Source: Bifidobacterium aemilianum
GTDB taxonomy: Bacteria; Actinomycetota; Actinomycetes; Actinomycetales; Bifidobacteriaceae
DNA length: 64,000 nucleotides
Assembly (NCBI RefSeq): GCF_003315635.1
Contig: NZ_PDCG01000004.1
Span: forward strand, 62,001-126,000
Reading direction: 5' to 3'
The notes under the pieces are model-generated. The model was not told where the DNA came from. It saw only the letters and a list, made by a program, of their open reading frames with translations, and did no database searches. The position numbers and the translations under genes were made by a program. This document shows positions 48,834 to 59,219 of this stretch, in pieces; position 1 is the stretch's first letter; the number at the start of each line of letters is the position of its first letter.

Positions 48834-49024
48834 GTCAGCTCCTTCGCGGTTTGCCGTGGCCGGTCCGCCAAGTGGACCTTGGGACCGGAACAGCCCGCGT
48901 CGACCCATATCAATCCAGGTCGGTCCAGTCGGCGGATACGGCATCATGCCCACCAGCCACTATCGGTCCAGCGGGCGACCAACAGCATCAGTCTACTTCG
49001 ACTCTAGTCCAGTCGCGGACGGCT

Positions 49025-49798
49025 TCAGGCCACGTGGGCCGCAGGATCGGCGTATGTGATGGACATCACCTTGCCGGTCCGGGAGTTGAAGGTGATGGAG
49101 GTGAGCGAGGCCAGGGCCGTCTTGCGCATGAGCATGTTGTGTTCGGGGTGGCCGGTCTCCAACAGGTGCCGGTAGGACCAGATGGGTGACTCGTGGCTGA
49201 CCACGATGATCTGCCGCCCCGGATATTGGGCGACCTTCTCCCTGGCGAAATCCTCGATGCGGCTGGCGATCTGCCGATAGGTCTCCCCCCAGCTGGGCCG
49301 CCATAGGTTGGCGACCAATCTCAGGTTCTCAGGCCGCCATAGGGCCCCGGCCCCATGGCCGATCCGCTTGCCCCTGAATTCGTTGACCGCCTCCAGCAGA
49401 CGGGTGTCGGTCTGCAGCTCCAGGGGGCGCTGGCCGTGTTCGGCCCGGTGTTCGTTGAGGAGGGCCAGAATCGGCTCGGCGGTCTCCCGGGTGCGCTCAA
49501 GGGGCGAGGAGTAGACGGCGACGGCCGTGTTGAGCTGGGGGTTGGCGGCAATGTAGGTCGCTGTGGCCCGGGCCATCCGCTGCCCCCGGGCGGAGAGATG
49601 GAAACCAGGCAGACGTTCATAGAGAAGGTGATCCGGGTTCTCCACCTGGCCATGGCGCACGAAATTAATAGTGGTGGCCAGGGGGGCGAGTCCGCTTGAT
49701 GAGCCCTTGGCATCCCTGGCGGCGGAGTCCGACGAGCCTTCTGGAGACGGTCTGGCCGCTGCCACCGGAGACCCGACCAGTGAATCCAAAGCAGCCAT
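49025..49798 (-). CDS. Histidine phosphatase family protein
   Basis: A 257-residue phosphoglycerate-mutase-like phosphatase. The catalytic RHG motif is INFVRHGQVENPDH; the second Arg is in YSSPLERTRETAEP, and the second catalytic His in IIVVSHESPIW. An Ala/Ser-rich N-terminus of about 45 residues precedes the fold. GGAGG, lying in the end of gtrA, is five bases before ATG 49798. The substrate is unknown. It is coupled to the gtrA-like gene upstream. Confidence 0.9.
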   Translation of the reverse strand: MAALDSLVGSPVAAARPSPEGSSDSAARDAKGSSSGLAPLATTINFVRHGQVENPDHLLYERLPGFHLSARGQRMARATATYIAANPQLNTAVAVYSSPLERTRETAEPILALLNEHRAEHGQRPLELQTDTRLLEAVNEFRGKRIGHGAGALWRPENLRLVANLWRPSWGETYRQIASRIEDFAREKVAQYPGRQIIVVSHESPIWSYRHLLETGHPEHNMLMRKTALASLTSITFNSRTGKVMSITYADPAAHVA

Positions 49799-49800
49799 GG

Positions 49801-50343
49801 CTACCTCCATCCCTTGGGTGTGTGGGCCAGGGACCACAGCCCCAGCCTATGGGAGAAGCTATGCTCCCACTTGGTATCCAGCTCATCCCGGCTCAGCCGC
49901 TTGTCAGCTGGCTTGAGCCTGTTGCTGGCGTGGGTATGGGTGTCGTCCAGGAGCCACTTGCGAATCACGAAGTTCCATATGGCCACAACAAGGGCCGAGA
50001 CCAGCTTGCCGATATTGGTGAAGAGCACATAGCGGCCGGTACCCAGGATCAGGCCAAAGGTGAAGCCTGCAAGGATGATCACATTGATGAGCAGGCCGAT
50101 GGCGGCCGAGATGAAGAAGATCAGGACCTCCATCCATTGGGCCATGTCTTCTCGGTGCTTGAAGACATACTTCATACTGGCCAGATAGTTGAAGGCCAGG
50201 GACACCAGGAAGGAGATGATGCCGGCCGCAACGCTGTTCATATGCGCGAAGATGACCAGTAGGTTCAACACCCCCCAGTCAATCAGGAAGGCGATCAGTC
50301 CCACCACCCCGAACTTGACCAATTGCTCAATCAGTTTTCTCAT
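49801..50343 (-). CDS. GtrA-like membrane protein
   Basis: About 180 residues with four membrane helices. The family start is LIEQLVKFGVVGLIAFLIDW. GtrA-like proteins are thought to help flip lipid-linked sugars for cell-envelope glycans. The start at 50343 (MRKLIEQ) is preferred over the frame start two codons earlier, but no good ribosome binding site is seen. The stop lies in the ribosome binding site of the phosphatase gene, so both are probably co-expressed. Confidence 0.9.
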   Translation of the reverse strand: MRKLIEQLVKFGVVGLIAFLIDWGVLNLLVIFAHMNSVAAGIISFLVSLAFNYLASMKYVFKHREDMAQWMEVLIFFISAAIGLLINVIILAGFTFGLILGTGRYVLFTNIGKLVSALVVAIWNFVIRKWLLDDTHTHASNRLKPADKRLSRDELDTKWEHSFSHRLGLWSLAHTPKGWR

Positions 50344-50733
50344 AGGCACCCATTTAACACTCCCTGGCTGACGCGGGGGCGCAGAAGGGCTGATTCGTCA
50401 CCGATTCCGCCCCCCTTGGTCTGCCGGGATGCGAAGCTGACCGAACCCGCCCACTCCTATGCTCCAGCGAGCGCGTTCATGCTGCGGTCTTGGCGGCAAC
50501 CAGTCAGCCAGACGGCAGCCATACGGCAGCCGGACTGCTGTCCAGCAGGGAAAGCCAAGGCGGCCTTCCAAAGCTTTTCCGATTAGTATTGATGCCATGA
50601 CCGGTCACCTGCCGATTCTCCCGCCTTGGGCCCAAGCCGCCGGGAGGCTGGGCTCGGCGATCGGCACGCAGGTCGGCAGTGGCCCATTGCCGGCGGATTC
50701 ATCGCAGATGTTCATTGCAATCAAGGAGGAACC
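50344..50733. other. Intergenic region between gtrA-like and MIF-like genes
   Basis: 390 bases between divergent genes. No supported gene. It contains a small GGCAGCC direct repeat (about 50513-50531) and a CTGCTG/CAGCAG hairpin of uncertain meaning. Confidence 0.5.
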
Positions 50734-51081
50734 ATGCCCGTCATCCACACCCACGTATCCGTACCCACCACTCCCGAGCAGCGCAACGCGCTCAAGGCCG
50801 CATACGGTAAAGCCATTACCGCCGTGCCAGGCAAGACCGAGAGCTGGCTCATGTGCCCCTTCGAGGACAACATGCCCATCTACTTCGCCGGAGATGACAG
50901 CAAGCCCGCAGCCTATGTGGAGGTCAACATCATGGGCGGCAACACCCCGCGTTCCGTCTGGGAGCAGATGAGCCGCGAGATCATGGGAGCCTTGGAATCG
51001 GAATTGGGCATTGCGCAGGACCGCACCTACATCCGCTACACGGCCACCGCTGACTGGGGCTGGAACGGCGGCAACTTCTAA
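50734..51081 (+). CDS. MIF-like tautomerase-superfamily protein
   Basis: A 115-residue protein resembling macrophage migration inhibitory factor rather than the shorter 4-oxalocrotonate tautomerase type. It starts MPVIHTHVSVPTTPEQ, so Pro is available as N-terminal catalytic base after Met removal. It continues with the Lys of YGKAITAVPGKTESW, and ends DRTYIRYTATADWGWNGGNF, parallel to the DRVYINYYDMNAANVGWNN region of MIF. AAGGAGG four bases before the ATG fixes the start. Cytosolic role in bacteria is unclear; phenylpyruvate tautomerase activity is plausible. Confidence 0.88.
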   Translation: MPVIHTHVSVPTTPEQRNALKAAYGKAITAVPGKTESWLMCPFEDNMPIYFAGDDSKPAAYVEVNIMGGNTPRSVWEQMSREIMGALESELGIAQDRTYIRYTATADWGWNGGNF

Positions 51082-51160
51082 GCCACAGACGGGCTTGTTG
51101 CCCGTCAGCCAAAGCCCGTGGTCCAAGGCCTCAAACCAAGGCCAAGACCCAGTAAAAACC

Positions 51161-51206
51161 AGGTCCCCTCCCCCGCCGCGTTTGAGCGATTGGGAGAGGG
51201 GGACCT
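51161..51206. terminator. Terminator between MIF-like gene and fhs
   Basis: AGGTCCCC at 51161 pairs with GGGGACCT at 51199, extended by CTCCC/GGGAG-type inner pairs, followed by TTTGCTT. It lies between convergent genes. Confidence 0.7.
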
Positions 51207-51255
51207 TTGCTTGCCTTGCCCTGTGCCTTGCTGGTCGCCTCGACCCTGTGTTGGC

Positions 51256-52773
51256 TCAGACGATTTTGGGCATGGGTGTGGTCAGGGAGGTGGTCAGGTT
51301 GACCTGGACCACTCCGGCGCCCGCATGGACCTCAACCTTCTTCAGGGTCACGGTCCTCTGGTCGGCGGGGGCCGAGTCATTGTCGGTCATGGTGGCTGGT
51401 GACTTGACCGCAACCAAGGCCAGGTCGTCCAAACTGAAGCCGGCGTCGGCACACAGCTGCGTGGCACGGGTCAGGGATTCGACGAAGCCGTCCTGGTAGA
51501 TGACCCGGTCTGCGGGCACACCGTAGGCCTGCTCGGCCACCCAACGAAGGTTCTCCACCAGGGCCATGCCCTTGTGGGAGTGGCTCTGGGCAGGGGTGGG
51601 GGAAGTGGTCAGGGTCTCGATCAAGTCATCAAGCTGTGATTCCAGGGCCTGGCCGCCGTCGCGGAAGAGGTTGCCGATGATGGGCTGGCGGAATTCGAGT
51701 TGCTGGGCCGTGGCCTTGAGGGAGTCGACCTGATCGTCCTCGCCGTCCCAGAGGTTGATCAGGGGGAAGGTGGGTATGTCCAGGCCCTCCAAGCGGTTGA
51801 CGTGGAAGGGGTAGCGCCAGGCCAGGGCCGGGTCGTCGCGCCAGGTGGAGGCCCGGGTGACCACGACGGCAGCGCTGGGCCACAGACCGCCATACTCGCG
51901 GCAGGCTATGTCCAGCCACTTCTGGGCGCCGGCATCGGCACCATAACCGGCCTCGACCACCACCACATCATGCAGGGAACAGGCCATCTCCACGGATACC
52001 AGGCTGGGTATGCCCAGGGAGACGTTGGCGAAGGGGCCGCAGTGAACGTAGACGGGCGAGCCTTCACAGGTCTCGGTCAGGACTGGTTTCACGGCGTCGG
52101 CCAGCATGTCGGTGACCCGCCAGAGGTCAATGAATTCACCGAACCTGACCGGCTTACCCTCCTTGCTGCCGGCGATCATGGCGGCGACCCGCTGGCCAAT
52201 CTCCTCCATGGACCGGGAGAGGACCACGATCTGCATGAGCTCGCAGGTGGGCGTCAGGACCACACGCTCGGGCAGGTCGCCCTTACCACGGTCCACGGCA
52301 ATCTGGCGCAGGGACCGGGAGGGAAGCTCACTGACCCGGGGCACCAGAATGCTGTCGATGAGGCCCTCGTCCACGGCTTTTTCAGCGAAGGAGACCAGGA
52401 GGTTCTGGGCGCAGGCTATGGCCGCCATCTCGCCGCACAGACCCCAGTCAATCAGCTCAGGGTGGCTCAGGGAGGCCTTGCCGCCACCCGAGGCGCCACC
52501 CTTGGATCCGGCCGCAGTAATGCCCATGCTGGGCTGGCGCAGGACCGCCGCCGCATCTATGCCCCGGGCACGCAGGGCGTCGATCAGGGCGATGGTGGTG
52601 GTGGTCTTGCCTTCGCCACGGGAAGCCTTGAGCGGCGTATCGGCCGTGACGAGCAACACCTTGCCGTGCTTGCGCTCGGCTTGGGGGTTGCCCTCCAGGG
52701 ACTTGAGATACCCAAAGGCATCAATCTTCCTGACAAGCCCATACTGACTACTGAACTGATCGATTGCAGACAT
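51256..52773 (-). CDS. fhs: Formate-tetrahydrofolate ligase
   Basis: ATP-dependent synthesis of 10-formyltetrahydrofolate for one-carbon metabolism. The P-loop region is TPLKASRGEGKTTTTIALID; the substrate region is GSKGGASGGGKASL. About 505 residues, roughly 50 shorter than the common 557-residue enzymes, and the GDIHAI-type segment is replaced by CGEMAAIACAQNLL. The start is probably ATG 52773 (MSAIDQF), with AGGA close upstream; ATG 52788 (MKVRIM) is possible. An inverted-repeat cluster lies upstream. Confidence 0.88.
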   Translation of the reverse strand: MSAIDQFSSQYGLVRKIDAFGYLKSLEGNPQAERKHGKVLLVTADTPLKASRGEGKTTTTIALIDALRARGIDAAAVLRQPSMGITAAGSKGGASGGGKASLSHPELIDWGLCGEMAAIACAQNLLVSFAEKAVDEGLIDSILVPRVSELPSRSLRQIAVDRGKGDLPERVVLTPTCELMQIVVLSRSMEEIGQRVAAMIAGSKEGKPVRFGEFIDLWRVTDMLADAVKPVLTETCEGSPVYVHCGPFANVSLGIPSLVSVEMACSLHDVVVVEAGYGADAGAQKWLDIACREYGGLWPSAAVVVTRASTWRDDPALAWRYPFHVNRLEGLDIPTFPLINLWDGEDDQVDSLKATAQQLEFRQPIIGNLFRDGGQALESQLDDLIETLTTSPTPAQSHSHKGMALVENLRWVAEQAYGVPADRVIYQDGFVESLTRATQLCADAGFSLDDLALVAVKSPATMTDNDSAPADQRTVTLKKVEVHAGAGVVQVNLTTSLTTPMPKIV

Positions 52774-52929
52774 GATCCTGACTTTCATATGCGCGGGGCA
52801 GGCACGCTGGGTGCCATGCTGCAGACATACTATCAGCAGAGCCATCCGCCTGGCTGGCCGTGCCCACGATTCCTTGAGCCGGCTTCCATTCCCTCGCCGC
52901 ATCATCCAGCATCCGCTCATTCCTCCGAG

Positions 52930-53011
52930 AATGTCCCATCCCTCGCGGCACCTAACGCAAATCGCGAGAAATGGGACAACAATCGCCGAACAATGTCCCA
53001 TTGCTCGCGAT
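52930..53011. repeat. Three-copy palindromic repeat cluster upstream of fhs
   Basis: The core TGTCCCATnnCTCGCG occurs three times: forward at 52930-52948, reversed at 52961-52978, forward at 52994-53011. The last two form an 18-base inverted repeat with one mismatch and a 15-base loop. It lies between the pepD stop and the fhs start, both on the minus strand. Confidence 0.6.
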
Positions 53012-53082
53012 TACGTCGGATGTGCGACCGAGTCGGGGCCGGGACGAGGGGCAGTTGGGACTGGCGAGGCGGCGGAGCGGAA

Positions 53083-54690
53083 TCAGTGGTCGGAGCGGTT
53101 GAAGCCGTTGCCCATGGACATGCTGGTGGTGTAGAGGACCGTGTCCAGGAGCTGGTCGGTCTCGGTCTTGAGCTGGTCGGCCATGGACTGGTTGGCGGCG
53201 GCCAGAATCTGCCTGGCCTCCGGGTCGCGGGTGGCGGCGATGATCTGATCGGGGGCCATGGGCTCCACGTCGCCATCGGCGTTGTCGGCGTCGAACTCCG
53301 TCTGGGAGACCTGCTCACCCTTGGCGCCGACCAGCCGGGCCAGCTGCTCGTCGCTGGCGATGACCATCCGGTGGCCCATGGCTCCGGTCTTCTCCTGGTA
53401 GCGCTCAATGGCGTTGGCGTTGGCGGCGAAGTCGGAGTCGCTCAGAGCCGCGATGATGCGGTTGGCCCAGTAGAAGTTCTCCGAGGTCACGCGGGTGGTG
53501 GTGCCCTCCAGGTAGGCGGGCGTGGAGTCCACGTTGGGGTAGAAGGGCACCAGAGTGTTGAAGGGGTTGGAGCCGTAGGCCATCCACTGGATGGACCTGT
53601 TGGCCTGGGGCCGGTAGGGGCGAATCTGCATGACTGCCAACTGGCTCTGCCGGTTGATGCCGATGGGCCGGAACATGTGGCGGCTATGCTCGTCACCGAG
53701 GGTTCCGTAAGGATCATAGGGGGTTCCCTGGTAGTGGGAGCTGAGCACGTACTTGACATCCTCGATGGTGAGCTTGCGCTCGGGCTGACGGGCCCAGGGA
53801 ATGTCGTCGCTCTGCGGCTTGTGGTCGGCGTCGGGGCCGTCCCAGACCTCGTCGTAGGGGTTCAGGACCCGCTGGACGTACCAGGCACGCGGGGTATTGT
53901 AGACATGGTCGGAATCCGAGTGGGAACCGAAGGCATCACGGGGGTTGAAGGGGGTGGTGGCCTCCACGGCCAGGTCCAGGTGGTGGAGCCCGATGAAATC
54001 GGCCAGGTCGGCCGAGCACATGTGCTCCTCCTGGTCACCCAGGGCGTCATCCAGGTCGAACTCGTCAATGCCCAACTGGTTGGGCATGGTCACGTAGGCC
54101 TCGTCCGGCACCCTCTTGGCTATCCAATGGTGGCCACCCACAGTCTCCAGCCACCAGATCTCGTTGATGTCGGAGAAAGCCACACCATTCATCTCGTAGG
54201 TCCCATAGCGTTCCAGGAGGGAACCCAGCCTGGTCACGCCTTCACGGGCGGTCTTGATATAGGGCAGGACCAGGGTCAGAAAGTCCTCCTCACCAATGCC
54301 ACCGGCACGCTCAGGCTCGTAGCCCTCCTGCCCCTCGACACCCTTGGCGGGCACGTATTCGACCAGGGGGTCGGCCCCCAGGACCCGCTCATTGGAGGTC
54401 AGTGTCTCGGTGGCGGACATGGCCACGTTGGCCTCGTTGACACCGGCCTCACCCCATATGCCCTCCTTGAGGTCCGCATTGGGCACGGCCGTGTACTGGA
54501 GGGGCTCCTCGGGCAGGTCGACCTCCAGGTGGCTGATGACCGCCCGGTAGTGACGGGGCTGGTCGGCGGGTTTCACGACCACGAACCGCTTGGGGCAGAA
54601 CTCCCCATTGGCCGAGTCCTCGTTGCGGGCGATGATGGTGGAGCCGTCGTAGGAGGCGTCCTTACCGATGAGAATGGTGGTGCAGGCCAT
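53083..54690 (-). CDS. pepD: C69-family dipeptidase
   Basis: A 535-residue Ntn-hydrolase dipeptidase. The N-terminal nucleophile Cys is in [13 protein letters not shown], followed by [10 protein letters not shown], typical of C69. Other conserved stretches are [21 protein letters not shown] and [17 protein letters not shown] quoted in part. No signal peptide, so it acts in the cytosol on imported dipeptides. It precedes fhs on the same strand with a 309-base gap. Confidence 0.92.
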   Translation of the reverse strand: MACTTILIGKDASYDGSTIIARNEDSANGEFCPKRFVVVKPADQPRHYRAVISHLEVDLPEEPLQYTAVPNADLKEGIWGEAGVNEANVAMSATETLTSNERVLGADPLVEYVPAKGVEGQEGYEPERAGGIGEEDFLTLVLPYIKTAREGVTRLGSLLERYGTYEMNGVAFSDINEIWWLETVGGHHWIAKRVPDEAYVTMPNQLGIDEFDLDDALGDQEEHMCSADLADFIGLHHLDLAVEATTPFNPRDAFGSHSDSDHVYNTPRAWYVQRVLNPYDEVWDGPDADHKPQSDDIPWARQPERKLTIEDVKYVLSSHYQGTPYDPYGTLGDEHSRHMFRPIGINRQSQLAVMQIRPYRPQANRSIQWMAYGSNPFNTLVPFYPNVDSTPAYLEGTTTRVTSENFYWANRIIAALSDSDFAANANAIERYQEKTGAMGHRMVIASDEQLARLVGAKGEQVSQTEFDADNADGDVEPMAPDQIIAATRDPEARQILAAANQSMADQLKTETDQLLDTVLYTTSMSMGNGFNRSDH

Positions 54691-54858
54691 GTTCTTCCTT
54701 TTGTTTCGCTGACTTGTTCGCTGATATGAGATTGCGCTGATGAACCGAGCGTGCTACGGCTATGGCTACTGACGGCACAAGCCCTTCGCTGACAGACCCA
54801 TCCTGGGACCGGCCCTCAAGCATGGGCTGGCGACTACCGGGCGGAGCTCAGCCTGGAC

Positions 54859-55410
54859 TCAGGCCTTGCCGGTCAGGTAGATCTGCCCGTAGTCCAGGTC
54901 CCGGTCGCTCGTGCGCACGGCTTTGAGCAGTTCGTTGTACCAGAAGCCCTGGTTGAGGCCTGGCAGGGGCTGCGCACTCCCCCAGACCTGCAGGCGGTAG
55001 TCATGGTCTCGGTCGGGCGGGGTGGGGCCGTTGTAACGCATGGTGACCGCCGGGTCGCTCCCACCCACGAATTTGCCGGCCGCTGAGGTACGGCCCTGGG
55101 CGGCCTCGGGAATCATGGAGGGCAGTTGGCGGGAGAAATCAGGCGGGATCTGCAGGGCATGGGAGTCGTTGAAATCGAACATGAGGGCATCTACCGGCAA
55201 GTTGGCCACCGTCCAATGAATCCATTCGAATCCGCAGACCGGTATGGAATCAGGGTCGGTCAGGGCCCAGTGGAGGTAGTGGACCGAGGGGTCCAACTGG
55301 TCGATATAGAAGGGCAGGGAGACCACAGGGGTGTCCGCGACCTTGCCCTCCGGCGCCGCAGCCTTGGCATAGGCGTCTGGAATAACGATGAAATCAGCGG
55401 AAATCTTCAT
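54859..55410 (-). CDS. YbhB/YbcL (PEBP) family protein
   Basis: A 183-residue phosphatidylethanolamine-binding-like protein: ADTPVVSLPFYIDQLDPSV, YLHWALTDPD, EWIHWTVANLP and the YNGPTPPDRDHDYRLQVW motif. The biochemical role of bacterial members is unknown. ATG 55410 (MKISADF) fits the family start; the frame opens ten codons earlier. The ribosome binding site is weak. Confidence 0.9.
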   Translation of the reverse strand: MKISADFIVIPDAYAKAAAPEGKVADTPVVSLPFYIDQLDPSVHYLHWALTDPDSIPVCGFEWIHWTVANLPVDALMFDFNDSHALQIPPDFSRQLPSMIPEAAQGRTSAAGKFVGGSDPAVTMRYNGPTPPDRDHDYRLQVWGSAQPLPGLNQGFWYNELLKAVRTSDRDLDYGQIYLTGKA

Positions 55411-55611
55411 AGAACCAGTATCGCTCACCGGTCTGACCATTGCCCATAATCAGCTCACGGAAGGAAGCCCTGACCAGCTCAGGCCAAGGACCGGCACGGT
55501 TCACAGCTGCCATTGTCGGCGAGCGCTGTCGGCGAGCGCTCCCAGCAGCCTGGTGAGATTCAGTGGGAAGACTGCAAGGGAGGGTAGCAGCAGCATGGGT
55601 GGGGTGGGGGA

Positions 55612-55656
55612 TGAAAAGCCCGGGGTGTGAGGCAATGAACCTGCCTCACATCCCGG
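55612..55656 (-). terminator. Terminator downstream of the decayed surface protein
   Basis: On the minus strand CCGGGATGTGAGGCA pairs with TGCCTCACACCCCGG (one mismatch, 7-base loop), then GCTTTTC. It lies about 30 bases after the last in-frame stop of the surface-protein remnant. Confidence 0.85.
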
Positions 55657-55686
55657 AAGGCGACACCCTCACAGCGGACTCAGTGG

Positions 55687-56514
55687 TCATCTAGCATGAC
55701 GCGGACCACGAACCACTGCTGTATGACGGACCCGGCCGCGACGGGCAAGGGCAAGGGCTTCGGCCATGAACAGGGCGATGAGAGCCGCAACGGCCACCGG
55801 CAACACAGCCGCACCTGTGGAGGGCAGGGGTTCACGATCAGACGCATTCTGGGACCAGCCGGCCTCCTGGGCCACAGGCGCTCGGCTGGAACCATGGCCA
55901 CCAATATCACCCGGCACCAGGGGACCCTGGGACTTGGAGGGATCGGCAATCACCACGGGAGCGGGGGCATGGCTGCCAACAGCCTGATGGCTGCCTGCCT
56001 GCTGACCCTTGGCTCCTTGACCTTAGCCTGGGTGGCCTGCCGTATGGTCGCCATGGATGCCATGGTCGTCTTGATCCCCATGCGCGCCATAATCGCCATG
56101 AACTGAGTCATCGCCGCCTGAGCCATTGCCTGTAGCGCGCTTGGTCCCTTGGCCAGAGGCGCTGGGACCCTTGCCTCCATTCGAACCGGCCCCGGAACCA
56201 TTCGTGCCCTTGACGGGTTTTGCCCAGCGGTTATGCAGGGTCATATCACCGGTCACCCGGTCCTTGGCGAAGTCCCATATCGCCCTGTCGTCGGTCAGCC
56301 AGCCATCGAAACCATAACCCGGCCTACTGGGGCCCTTGGGTCTGGTCAGCAGCTGGCCATGGACACCGTCTGCACGGCGACCGGGAACCCCGGCGGCATC
56401 GTAGCTGACCTGATGACGCCGGATCCGCCACTGGTCATACAAGGTAATATCGGCCTTGACCTGATCCTTCTGAAAATCCTGGATCCTCTTACCAGCAGAA
56501 TCCATGGACCACAC
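55687..56514 (-). pseudogene. Surface protein remnant: C-terminal repeats and LPxTG anchor
   Basis: Holds ADITLYDQW, then YGFDGWLTDDRAIWDFAKD and TGDMTLHNRWAKP, two repeat ends. A Gly/Ser/His/Asp-rich spacer follows with repeated HGD units. The third TAA (56023-56025) interrupts it in frame, after which the sortase motif LPSTG (55813-55827), a hydrophobic helix and a basic end remain. Confidence 0.75.
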
Positions 56515-56529
56515 AGGAAGCCATACCCC

Positions 56530-57481
56530 GTGCGGGCAGGATCGGCCGGACGGACCATAAGCCCACCGTCAGCGACCGGCAGCAAACCTGGCTCCTGCAA
56601 GGTGCCGCCATTGGGGTTCAAGGTCACCTGGTGGAATGTAAGTAAATCTGGTAAACCACACCCGTGCAGTAACCCCTGCAATACGAATCGTCATCAGGGA
56701 GGAAGGTGAATCCATGGGGTCCAGGCTGGCTGGATGGCCAGGTTGCCTTGGCCCCATCAGGGCTGACCACTCCCCCGGTTGGATAGATACCGCCAAGATC
56801 AATATGCACATATGGGGAATCCAGGTCATTACTCTCAGCACGTATGGTCGTGGGGACATCCAGACTGAATTGCTCATGAGGATTAGCGACCTTCACATCA
56901 GGTTTGACAATACCATGTGAAGCATTGGCAGAAGCAATAATGTTCAAGCCCGGTTTGCGCTCCTGCAGAATCTGTAGACCACCGAGGTCCGGGACTCTAT
57001 TCATAGCCGGAGAAAAGCCGTCTAAGACAGTCAACTCCTCAAGAGGTTTCACACTGGCAATCAGATTGTATTCAAGATTCAAGAATTCCAACGCATGCAG
57101 GCCCGACAGGGGAGAAAGATCGACAATACGGTTGCCTGACAGGGTCAGCGTGCCTAAGTTGGTCAGGTTTCCCGAAGGAGACAAATCCGAGACATAATTA
57201 CCCCGTACATCCAAGTCAGCCAAATCCGTCAAACCGGCCAGAGGACTCACATCGGTGACAGCACCATCAACAACGGACAATGATCGCAGATGCGGCAGGC
57301 GCTGCAGGCCTTCAAGACTGGTCGTATGAGCCTCATGGTACCTACCGACAACCAGAGTGGTGATACCGGCAACCGTATCGTCGAATAGGTCATCAACCCG
57401 CCCATCAATCTGCCCAGCAACAACTTTTGCGACCTCAACATCATTGAAGCATTGGCGATGGCACTCGATTCCTTGACTCAC
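56530..57481 (-). pseudogene. Surface protein remnant: LRR module B
   Basis: Starts with a second capping segment (CFNDVEVAKVVAGQIDG) and canonical repeats: LRSLSVVDGAVTDVSPLAGL, LADLDVRGNYVSDLSP, LGTLTLSGNRIVDLSPL. It ends in a beta-type domain with PGPHGFTFLPDDDSY. A one-base shift near 56640 leads into FHQVTLNPNGGTLQEPG, the start of the next Listeria-Bacteroides repeat. Confidence 0.75.
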
Positions 57482-57499
57482 GGCCCCGGGGCAGGACGC

Positions 57500-59219
57500 T
57501 CACGTTTCCACTGGGCGTACAGCGTCAAATCCTCCCGTTGACCATAGGTCTCAAAGAAAATGGATAGTTGCCTTCCTTATCGGTGGTCCAGCCGGTGAAT
57601 ACGCACCACTTCCTTACCTGGGGCACCGAAGATGTTGGCTGGTTCCACCTGGCTGCCCCCTTGGGAATCGAACCTGATCCTGGAAATCACACCCTCCCGA
57701 AACGTGCCAACGAAGGAGGACCTGCCACCAAGTGCTCCGGACAGATCATAGGCAGATCGGTAGGCATGAATGCCTGGTTGCGCATGTTTCCAGACGACGG
57801 TACCGGTCTTGGCATCACCCTTGCCCGAACCATCACCGACATTCCCAACACCAAGTTGTCCCATTGCCAAGTGGTGGCTGTAGCAGCGACGAGGGCATAT
57901 CTTTCCCCCGGCATACCCACCAAAGGCATGGGCAGGGTAAGGGTCTGACCTGATTCCACCGCTGTCATCAACACCTGACGAATACACTGATCAGACAAAT
58001 CCGGAGCTTTAAGGTGATGCTCGATCAGACCAGTCAGGGGAGTGATGTCCCTGATACGGTTGGTGGGCAGAATCAGCTTGGTCAGATGCTCCAGGTTGGA
58101 TAGAGGCGTCAGGCCGGAGACCCGGTTGGCTGTCAGGTCCAAGGATTGCAGACTCGTCAGGGAGGCCACAGGCTCTATCTCAGTGTTTTGGTTACCTGCC
58201 AGACGAAGCGTGGTTAAATGCTCCAGGCCAGCTAAGGGGCTCAGATCATACAGGGACCCGTGCCGCACATACGAACCGTCGTTCCAGTTAGGACGGAAGG
58301 TGCTAGGACTGATATCCAAGACAGGCAAGTTGGGGAGGCCCGAAGCATCCTCCAGGTCGGTGAGCTTGAAGCAGTCACGTAAGGTCAGCTTCCACAGATT
58401 GGTCATAGCGGCCAGTCCCGAAGCATCCTCCAGACAATTCACATGGTCAAGATCAAAACCGGTGAAGCCCGGCGGATCCAACCACGAGGACATAGTGGTC
58501 AGCCTTCCGCAGCCCTCAATTGTCAGGGCGGTCAGAGCCGGCACATCAATCGGGGAGTCAAGATGCGCGAGTTTATCGCATCGTTATATGGTCAAGGTCT
58601 CCAGATTCGACAAATGCTCCAGATGCGACAATTCGATGAGATTCTCGCAGCCCTCCACCGTCAAGGTCCTCACAGGAGGTAACTGCTCCAGATGCGGCAA
58701 ACCAGTGGTATAGTCGCAGCGCTGTACTGTCACTGTGGTCAAGGCAGGTAGGTCCTTCATGGCATCCACTGCCATCCGGGCTTGGTTCATATTCATCTGC
58801 TCAATCGTCACTGTCTTCAGCTTGGGCAGCTTGACTATCTTGGCATGGACCACACCACCATGGATGTTCAGCGTCTCCACAGCTGGCATACCTGACATCC
58901 ACGAGGTCAGGTCCACTAGGGACGGATTTGAAACATTAGGATATATATCAATATCTATCTTTGTGACCGCAGACAAGGAAGACAGCGGCGGAATGTACTC
59001 GATATCCTCATACAGATTAAAACCCAGACTAGTCAGACCGGTGAGCAAATCCAACCCGGACAGGTTCTTGGGAGGGTCAAACAAAATATCTCCAAAATAC
59101 AAGGTCCCGGCGAAGCTATCACGAACAACCTCGGTGAAGGTGGAATCCGTGGTGATTGCACTGGCACCCGACGCTGATGCCTGGTTGTTGTACTGAGAGA
59201 CAATCTTTCTGGCGAATTA
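57500..59219 (-). pseudogene. Surface protein remnant: LRR module A
   Basis: Begins with the capping segment CFPDS, TAA, FARKIVSQYNN, then many LRR-like units such as LPALTTVTVQRCDYTTGL, LTVEGCENLIELSHLEHL and LTTLRLAGN. The second TAA falls in LTI-stop-RCDKL, where neighbouring units read LTIEGC, so a Glu codon GAA probably became TAA. After the frameshift near 57845 comes FDSQGGSQVEPANIF, then FTGWTTDKEGNYPF and FETYGQREDLTLYAQW, an interrupted Listeria-Bacteroides repeat. Confidence 0.75.

Noticed and set aside
51700..54729. A 1009-codon open frame antisense to fhs and pepD
   Set aside because: It crosses two confirmed genes and the intergenic repeats, and shows only low-complexity Gly/Val/Gln/His composition.
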